A stretch of DNA of 64,000 nucleotides from Gonatopus flavifemur (Eukaryota > Arthropoda > Insecta > Hymenoptera > Dryinidae), in assembly GCA_018340375.1 (NCBI GenBank), contig JAFFJZ010000004.1, positions 34,260,001 through 34,324,000 of the forward strand, given 5' to 3'. The notes under the pieces are model-generated. The model saw only the letters and a program-made list of their open reading frames with translations, did no database searches and had not been told where the DNA came from. Of this stretch, positions 57,040 through 64,000 are shown piece after piece. A program made the translations under genes and the position numbers. How positions within the stretch are numbered: the first letter of the stretch is position 1; each line of letters starts with the position of its first letter.

Positions 57040-58912
57040 CTTCTGATACAAGCGAAGTGCAAATGTTAATAATCTTTGTCAATTTCGTGGAATATAAAAG
57101 TGCCCATACAGCTATTATAACGACTTTCATCGCCAAAATTTCTCAAGATGTATCATTTGTCCTCACGCACTTTATAAGGTCGTAGTGAACATTGAATAAC
57201 GAAACAATAATCAGAGTAAAATAGATGAACATCACGAGTACCGATTGAATGGAAAAAATCACATTATTTGTTTAGTGATTCCACAGAGTTCCAAATACAT
57301 ACTATTGTCTGAAACATTTCTTATTTGGACTCACTTCATACTTCGTAATAGATGTGTCATACTGTTTTTGGGTCGATTGCATGGACCACGGCTCATATCT
57401 GAAGAAGATTTCTCTCGAATATTCAATCCTGCAAATGGTGACACCACTGTTATACTTTGAATAAGATCATTCAATTTTTTTAATTTAATATCGAATGGAA
57501 CAGACCTAATGGGACAGGAAAAATCCCGTTAATTAATGTGACATGCATAGAGAACTAAAAATCATATAGTGCAAAATTCGTAATTAATTACCCGAAAAAA
57601 ATAGGACATAGAAATTTTGTGTGAAAAATACCTGATACAACTGCACTGGAACTGCCAGACATGCAAAAAATTGTTATCAGACTTTGGACGGTTTTGTGTC
57701 AGGAAATACGGGCAAGAACTGACAAATTTTCCAACCAATTTTGTTCGAAATTTGCCAAACGAAAATACCCTGTTGAAAGCTGGCAGACATTTTTCAAGAT
57801 GGTTCTGTATGGAATTCACAGACTGTAATGAGCAGTCAAAAACTGGCAGGGATACTTTTGCTAGGTCCTGACAGAATGTCCCAATTTGGTAATTCCAGAG
57901 AAAACCAAGTGGAAAATTTGTCGGTGTTTAGTTGAATTTCCAAGGATCAGAGACCATGACACACCTAATAACAATTTTTTGTGCGATTCTTTTTAATATT
58001 CTTAGCGAAGAATACTGTAAAAAAAATTCCGTTCAACATGATTGAATGGACTTGATGACTTCATTCCAATCAATGGATTCTTTTTTGTACATGACACTCA
58101 TACGAATTGAGGTGATTAAAAATATTGAAGACCAATTTAGAAGTGTACCCATACAGGACTGTCGCCAATAAGGCGAAGCAAAATCCCAAAAAGTTCTAGA
58201 ACCGACAAATAATAGTGTGAATGAGTCACTGCAAATCAAGATCTTTGAAATGAACAAAAAAAACGGAAATAAAATCGGGTATCATCTTCAAGCCGCACAT
58301 TGCATCCAAAGTTCCCAAAAATTGCTCTACTTTGAACATTTTTCAGAATTTTTGCACGATATTCGAGAATGCTCAATTTCAAATGCAATTCAGTTAATGG
58401 CAATCTTGAAGACTGAACTATGGATGGAAAATACTTCAGTGTGGATAGCAACCTTTCTGGAAAGAGGAGGACACGGTCGATTATCAGTGGAAATCACCGG
58501 AATCTGTGAAGGCCCCATGGCGAGAAGTATGGAGAGGGATGTTTTGAGAAACAAATATATGACTCATGATCTCAAAATTCCCCTCACTCGTTCTCACCAC
58601 TGGCTCATCCCATACAAAATCACCAAAAGAAGAAGGAATTGGTTGCCGCACTATTTGAGCTATCGGTTTTACTTGGTCAAAATCTTCTTTGAGATTAACA
58701 GAGAAAATTCACGACCATTTGATTTTTATATTTCGTCAGACCGAAGTGTTATTTTTGAACTCTCATATCTTTGGCTGTCAAATTTTTTCCCGTCAAATTT
58801 GGATTCAGCACCCTTGAGAACCCCTAGGACCCATGTTTCATGAAAATCCGTGTATGCAAGCCAGAATAACTGACGGATAAACATCGCAGAGAAAACGAGT
58901 TACATATATATA
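57040..58912. other. No recognised gene; one long unidentified ORF
   Basis: A 208-codon open frame at 58217-58843 on the plus strand has no recognisable motif and no supporting start context. Its 3' part has the same flavour as dispersed repeats. No other features were identified. Confidence 0.3.
58217..58843 (+). CDS. Unidentified open reading frame, 208 codons
   Basis: Among the longer uninterrupted frames outside transposases. The opening codon is GTG, with the first in-frame ATG at 58250 (FEMNKK). The sequence has a basic centre (KITKRRRNWLPHYLSYRF) and aromatic-rich C-terminus, with no signal peptide, clear transmembrane helix or known active site. The region downstream to 58850 resembles dispersed repeats. 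It may be chance or part of a repeat. I do not assign a function. Confidence 0.15.
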   Translation: MNESLQIKIFEMNKKNGNKIGYHLQAAHCIQSSQKLLYFEHFSEFLHDIRECSISNAIQLMAILKTELWMENTSVWIATFLERGGHGRLSVEITGICEGPMARSMERDVLRNKYMTHDLKIPLTRSHHWLIPYKITKRRRNWLPHYLSYRFYLVKIFFEINRENSRPFDFYISSDRSVIFELSYLWLSNFFPSNLDSAPLRTPRTHVS

Positions 58913-59463
58913 CTGGGTGATTCAAAATTGCCGTATACTTTTCCAAGAGCAGATTCTTGATGGAATTCTAAAAAGATTTTGGTCCGGAATATTGGATTCT
59001 GATCCTTAGATCCGGAGACATCAGCATTTTTTAATTTTTTGAAAAATCCAAATACTTACAAGGTTCTACCAACACTATTCTCTAAGTCAGATCACGGAGT
59101 ATTCCTGGGAAAAAATAAATCTCATCTAGCTTCCTTCGTTGTGGAGTTATAGCGATTGAAACTTGTTGAATTCTGATTGGCTGGAATGCAAAAAATTTCA
59201 AACCGCTATAACTGCACAACGAAGGAAGCTGAATGAGATTTATTTTTTTCCAGGGATACCCCATGATCTGACTTAGTGAATGGTGTTGGATTCAAAAGTC
59301 ATAAATATAGTACTTCCGAGGTATTTGGATTTTTCAAAAAATTGAAAAATGCTCATATCTCCGGATCTAAGGATCAGAATCCAATATTCCGGATCAAAAT
59401 CTTCTCAAAATTTCATCAAGAATCTGTTCTCAGAAAAGTGTACGGCAATGTTGAATCACCCAG
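58913..59463. mobile_element. Palindromic element P3, ~250-bp arms, TA duplication
   Basis: A 551-bp unit from CTGGGTGATTCAAAATTGCC to its near complement, flanked by TA. The arms are about 58913-59161 and 59210-59463. The outer 70 bp resemble the outer arm of P2 (GATTCAAAATTCCC, AGCAGATTC, TGATG), so P2 and P3 probably use the same transposase. Confidence 0.88.
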
Positions 59464-60690
59464 TATATATAGATATGTATACAGCGGAGGAAATTTTTTT
59501 CAAGATCACCCGTTTTTACAGAAAAACATTGTAAAAAATAGGAGGACTCATCTGATCGCAATAATAATTGCAATCGGACGAGTCCTTCTATTCTGGTCCT
59601 TGGGAACGGGTTTGAAGAATGTCCATCATAAATTTCATTCCAACTGTTCCACTCGGTCCAGAGATATATCAAATACAGACAGAGCGACAGGGCGACAGAC
59701 AGACATACAGTCAACGCCACGGAATATCAATCAGTGTGGAATGAGATGAAAACCTATCCAACTCCGAATTGGATCACTCAAATACAGGGTGGTTCATTTG
59801 AAATGATATAGTCAAATATCTCGGAAACTAGTGGAGATGGGAAAAAATGTTCCAGATAAAAAATTTAGGGTTACAACGGGGAAGTGTGATGCTGACCTTG
59901 AAAAATCCCTCAGAGGTCAGTTTGAAGGTCATTTAGGGGTCAAGATGGTTTTTTTTGAATGGGACCCCCATTTTTTTATCATGGCATGGGAAAGCTGGTT
60001 TCAAACCCTTCACGAAACACTGGTCATGGACCCCTTTCCGCCCATTGAGGTGCAAGGCATGGACCGTCGAAGTTATTGATGAACTACTTTTAGCGTTACC
60101 CAGGAACAACGACGTGGACGTGGTAGTTCTCTGTTCCCTCCGGAGTGCTTGATTATTGTGAGTCCTCTTGCCTCACACCTACAATTTTTTGAATTTCACC
60201 ACTTTTGATTTCTTTCAATTTTCTTAAACGAAACTTCAATCAATTCTGCGGCGATCCCCGCAATTCCCAGAATGGGCCGAATTTTCTTCCTCTTTTTTTA
60301 AGGAACTTTGTTGATAGACAAACATGAATGCTTCATAGAGTGAATTACACACGAAAACTTCATAGAGTTGATGACCTAAAATTTCTTTCGTATTTTTTTC
60401 CTAAAAGCACATTCAATTACAAAAATTTTGAGACCAAGAACGTCCCGATTGACCGATTTTTGACAAAGATATGGCCAATTGAAAGAAAGCAGTCATTTTT
60501 TGAAAAAATTCATCACTTTGTTTTGATTGGGTCAAAAAATATGAAAGAATCCTGAGGACCGTTTTTCATACGGTAGAAAAGGATGGGGAACTTTCAGCCA
60601 AATCAAAAAGGGTCGAGGTCAAAAGTGGTGGATTTGATATGGAATGCCCCATATGTTAAACAATATTTAGTTGATTTGCATAGTTTGTAG
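59464..60690. repeat. Fragments of dispersed repeats, no gene
   Basis: 59490-59760 ends with an ACAGACAGAGCGACAGGGCG tail reminiscent of family D. CAGGGTGGTTCATTTG at about 59785 looks like a single P-type end without its partner. 60540-60655 ends in GATATGGAATGCCCCATAT. No coding motif. Confidence 0.4.
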
Positions 60691-60699
60691 GATGCCAGT

Positions 60700-60945
60700 T
60701 GAGTTCATTTGACTTCGCGTGCAAACGTTATTCAGGATGCGTTCGCGTGGCTCCGGTTGGGGTGCATCATCTAATGGGAAAACCCCATGATTTGCATAGG
60801 TCGCACCCTTGCGTCCGATCGACGCGTCGATTGATTCGCGTGGCTTGGGGTAGCGGATCTGTGCTCACTGTTACGATGACCACCCTGAGTGAAGGTGTCG
60901 CGTGTGTAGTGTTTGAGTGATCAAGATCCAAATTCGAATCTCCAG
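60700..60945 (+). promoter_or_regulatory. CpG-rich first-exon/promoter candidate
   Basis: Many CG dinucleotides (for example CCGATCGACGCGTCGATTG) and an ATTTGCAT octamer at 60791 in otherwise AT-rich surroundings. It directly precedes a strong splice donor. Confidence 0.4.
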
Positions 60946-61900
60946 GTAAGTATGGAAAGCAAGTATCTCAGAAAAATATTGAATTAAAAATATTAATTCA
61001 CGCATCAATATCAATATCGGTTTTCTTTAAGAATCGTGGGTGAATCAAGGAACCAACAGGATCGATTTCTGGGAATCTCAGAGGATGGTGAGAAAGGATA
61101 TACGGAGATATAAGGAGGTAAACAACAAAAGTCGCTAGGTTGTATATATGATTCAAGTTTTCTTTGAATCAGGTGAGTACCTTCTTCTTTAAATTTTATT
61201 TTCTATTCCTTTCCTTCATTATTCGTTTCGCGGATACAGAATTCTCCATACGTTATTGGAGAGTTCTTTATCTGATATGTATTTCCTTAAAAAGGGCTGG
61301 AGTATATGCTATCTTGACATAAATTCTACTCCTTTACCTGGATTCAATTCTCTTTTTCTAATTTATTTGTGTTTTTTAGCTGCGATAGAGAGTTCTTGAT
61401 GGTAGACGTCCCTCAATCAAGCCTGGGATTTCCCAAGGACGGAGAGTGAAAAGTATACTTCCTTAAGAGAGTCGTCACCCTTATACAAGTATCGAGGGGG
61501 TAAGAGTAGATTCACTCTATTCTAAAAGGCTGCAAAGTATACCTGTACCCAGACCAGGTAAGGTTATGATTGCCAATATTTATTTATGTATATTCTATGG
61601 ATTTCATTCAAATTCTAAATTTATATTTATCTTCCAGGCACTGTAATCCTTGGCGTGGCTTCAGAGTGTCCTTTGGAGAGAAGGAAATAGCTCACCATTC
61701 ATTCAACAGATGACTGGTTGCAGTCTTTCCGATTCGTCGAGGGATTTCCTCTCTGTTCAGCGGGGGACGTTAGCTGGAATTTTCCAATTAGTTTGTTGTA
61801 ACTGGATTCCAGTTTAGAGGATGTGTTTCTTCGAGTACGCAGGAAATATACAAGGAGAGAGTAACATCTCTCTGCCTAGTTTCATCAGTGGAAAACCAGG
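60700..61900 (+). ncRNA. Candidate spliced host transcript (noncoding or 5' UTR exons)
   Basis: A GC- and CpG-rich block (about 60700-60945) ends in a near-consensus donor, CCAG|GTAAGTATGG at 60945/60946. A second exon may span about 61032-61172, ending CAG|GTGAGTAC. A third exon 61380-61557 follows a long pyrimidine tract ending TTTTTTAG and ends CCAG|GTAAGG. An 80-nt intron (61558-61637) ends TATCTTCCAG and leads into exon 4 from 61638. Exon 3 and exon 4 have no long frame, so it looks noncoding or untranslated. Exon ends are predictions; start and end of the transcript are unknown. Confidence 0.5.
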
Positions 61901-62078
61901 TTCACTGGTTTTCCTGGCCCGACTCGTGGAGAGTCCATCCAATTTTGAGGAAAAAGAAAGTGTTTCGTGTAGTGTTTTGTGTTTGAAATGAGTTCGTCGG
62001 TGTGTGTGTGTTGAAATGTCGTGAGAACTAGTTTAAAATAATTTGAATTGGGGATTTTATCATCAATCACTTTTAAGT

Positions 62079-62481
62079 TTGGTTAGTGAAAAACCGCGAA
62101 CTTTATTCCTCAATTTCTATGTTTTAATGAAGTGGAGTGCTTTGAAGTGCTTTTATTATTCAATTTTGTTTTTTTGGTGTTCTTGTGTAGTGAAATATCT
62201 TATAATGGTTTTGTTGAGTCTGTAGGGATAGAAAAGAGTAGATAGGGTAGTTATAGTGAATTTAAAGTGACAGTTTTCTTATAAAATAGCCTTTTGGTCT
62301 GCGGTTATTAGAAAACCGTGAACTAAATTTTGTGTTTTTTTGCAGTGAAGTGTCTTATAGTGGTTTTGTTGAGTTCATAGAGGCAAGACAGAGTAGATTG
62401 TGTAGTTATAATGGATTCGAAGTGATAGTTTTGTTATGAAATAGCGTTTTGATCTGCGGTTATTAGAAAACCGTGGACTAA
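62079..62481. repeat. Tandem duplication, period ~157 bp
   Basis: CTTATA(A/G)TGGTTTTGTTGAGT is followed about 100 bp later by GGTCTGCGGTTATTAG or GATCTGCGGTTATTAG. The pattern occurs once ending near 62325 and again ending near 62481. A third partial copy precedes it at about 62079-62115. Confidence 0.75.
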
Positions 62482-63400
62482 AGGGTATAGCAGGACGAGA
62501 CGGTGAAAAGTCCCTTTGAACCGATCTGATTCGGACTTGAGTCATTCGGTTCTTCATGGGAAATAAGTAATTTGGCCAAAATTTCAGATCCCAATTCCAT
62601 CCCTATCGGCCGCTAGAGCGGAAAAACGATTGTTTAGGGTTCCTTTGATATCTCAGGCCCTACTCTATCTTCCAAAATGAAGTTTGGAGCAGTCGGGAGC
62701 TGTTTGAAATGCGCACAAACAGTGATTTTTTCAGATTTTTTGGCGGGAAATTTGAATTTTGATCGCGTTTTCTAACTTACAAGCGTATTTTTCGGACATT
62801 CCCTCGAGAGGTACAACACAATAGAAATACGTTTTTGGATGTGTTTTTGATGTACTCTCAGATGGCGGAAGGAAAATTTGAATCCTGGTTGTACAAGTCA
62901 CTCAAATAAATAAAAAACACCATTCTTAGGCGTCTTTTCAAATTTTCCGATTTCCAAATGCGCAAAGTGTCTTTAAATGCCTTTTTACGGGGTACCGGTC
63001 AAAAATGGATCAGGTTCGTGGAAGTGTAATTGGATCTCATCAGATCTCATTGGATAAAAATGAGGAAATCGAGATAATCTCAGGTTTTGATGAATGCACA
63101 TAGATCTAGGGAAATCTGTGTGGCTATAATCCTCATTCTGTATCTAGATCTTCATAAATCTGAATGGATATATTCAAATCTACAGTAATTTGAAGGAATT
63201 TGAAAGCTGCTTCATTCAAATGTCTGTCAATTTGAATTGATACATCGTTGACATTCAAGCAGATATCCAATTCTCAAATTTTTTGTTCATCAAAAATTTT
63301 TATGGAATTTTATCAAAATTTTTGAATGAAAAAGTATCAAAAAAGACGTATTACTCAGTGCTGTTGAAGTTGCACTTTCCTATACTGTTAACAATCACCA
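62482..63400. other. No gene recognised
   Basis: Mixed composition and no long frame with a motif. 63030-63240 has recurring GATCTCATNNGAT and AATTTGAAT phrases, possibly decayed repeat. Confidence 0.35.
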
Positions 63401-63419
63401 TTTTTCAATCAAAATGTGA

Positions 63420-63720
63420 CTGCCCGTACAGCACACCTCCGTGGCCTCCACGGAGAACAAAGATGGATCCTCCACGTAAGCAACGTGGAGGCTACGTAGC
63501 CGTGAGGTGGAAAACACGTAGAGTCGGCATAGAGGCACCGGAGAAATGTCCGCCCTATGCAACGTTGCCACAGCGTGGAACGAAGGTGGTAGGAACGTGG
63601 TGGCGAGGTGGAACAAAAGTGGAGGCAACGGAGAAGCGAGGTGGAACAAAGGTGGACGCAACGGAGAGGCGACGTGGACGCATTGTAATATTCGGAAAGG
63701 TGGCGCTGCATGCGTCTATT
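63420..63720. repeat. GC-rich minisatellite region with 33-bp units
   Basis: GCGAGGTGGAACAAA begins at 63603 and 63636, with a degenerate copy at 63669: exact 33-bp spacing. Upstream, AGGTGGAA and GGAGAA phrases recur less regularly. Open frames on several strands here (up to 218 codons, RGGTKVEATEK-type repeats) follow from the 33-bp period and are not a gene. Related sequence occurs at 16645-16820. Confidence 0.75.
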
Positions 63721-64000
63721 CGGATAGGTGGCATCAGAGAGATGAGAGCGCTCACGGGCACCTATGCGCCGCTAGTAAAAGTTCCACTGGCCTCCTGGCG
63801 GTTGGATCATGGAAGTAGACCTACAGCGATTTTATTTTTTGATAACCAAAAATTACGCATTTCTTTTGAATACTTTTCAATACGTACTCAATCAAAATTT
63901 AATCATGTACCGATACTGAATGGATATGATTCTTTATGATCATGAATTGAGAAAGGAAAAAATGAGAGAGGGGGTTGGTGGGTCTGTTTCACGTGATCCA
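63721..64000. other. No gene recognised
   Basis: Falls back to AT-rich sequence up to the window edge. Confidence 0.35.

Noticed and set aside
63283..63939. 218-codon open frame with RGGTK repeats as a protein gene
   Set aside because: It coincides with a 33-bp minisatellite. Frames on both strands are open for the same reason.

Overview
This is eukaryotic, most likely insect, nuclear DNA. It is AT-rich, and the recognisable coding sequence is almost all transposon-derived: mariner and hAT transposases, two Ty3/gypsy pol relics and non-LTR reverse transcriptase remnants. One transposase gene has a GT-AG intron. I see no intact conventional host protein-coding gene, no functional tRNA or rRNA gene, and nothing bacterial. 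The species cannot be read from the sequence.

Layout. 1-5.4 kb: unremarkable sequence plus a dispersed repeat called family D here. 5.4-9.1 kb: a palindromic MITE, copy 1 of a ~1 kb element with a tRNA-like core, and a 761-bp element with an 8-bp target duplication. 9.5-12.35 kb: two adjacent palindromic elements, one with 750-bp arms. 14.1-15.7 kb: a hAT transposase pseudogene cut by a CCCTGGT-ended element. 15.7-20 kb: that element's satellite-like interior, containing a mariner fragment and a hAT MITE. 20.6-27.7 kb: a non-LTR 3' end, an internally deleted mariner, MITEs and copy 2 of the tRNA-like element. 27.7-33.9 kb: a palindromic element split by a 5.6-kb CCCTGGT-ended element full of tandem repeats and holding a 5S-rRNA-like segment. 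34.1-40.7 kb: a Ty3/gypsy element in the order gag-protease-RT-RNase H-integrase-ORF3-LTR-leader. 40.7-46.9 kb: MITE-dense. 46.9-50 kb: a second, broken gypsy pol carrying two MITEs. 54.7-57 kb: nested MITEs and a nearly intact 1.29-kb mariner. 58.9-59.5 kb: another palindromic element. 60.7-62 kb: a GC-richer block with strong splice signals, the best host-transcript candidate. 63.4-63.7 kb: a GC-rich minisatellite.

The unifying theme is a population of non-autonomous, strongly palindromic DNA elements. Many have 5'-CAC(T/G/A)G or 5'-CCC ends and 2-bp target duplications (TA, TT, GT, CT, CA, AT). They nest in one another and in coding transposons. In the clearest case, removing one MITE and one copy of its 2-bp duplication joins the two sides of a gypsy pol gene in a single reading frame. 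Two very large members carry satellite arrays as cargo.

All coordinates and repeat boundaries were read by eye. Superfamily assignments for non-coding elements are inference from ends and target duplications.
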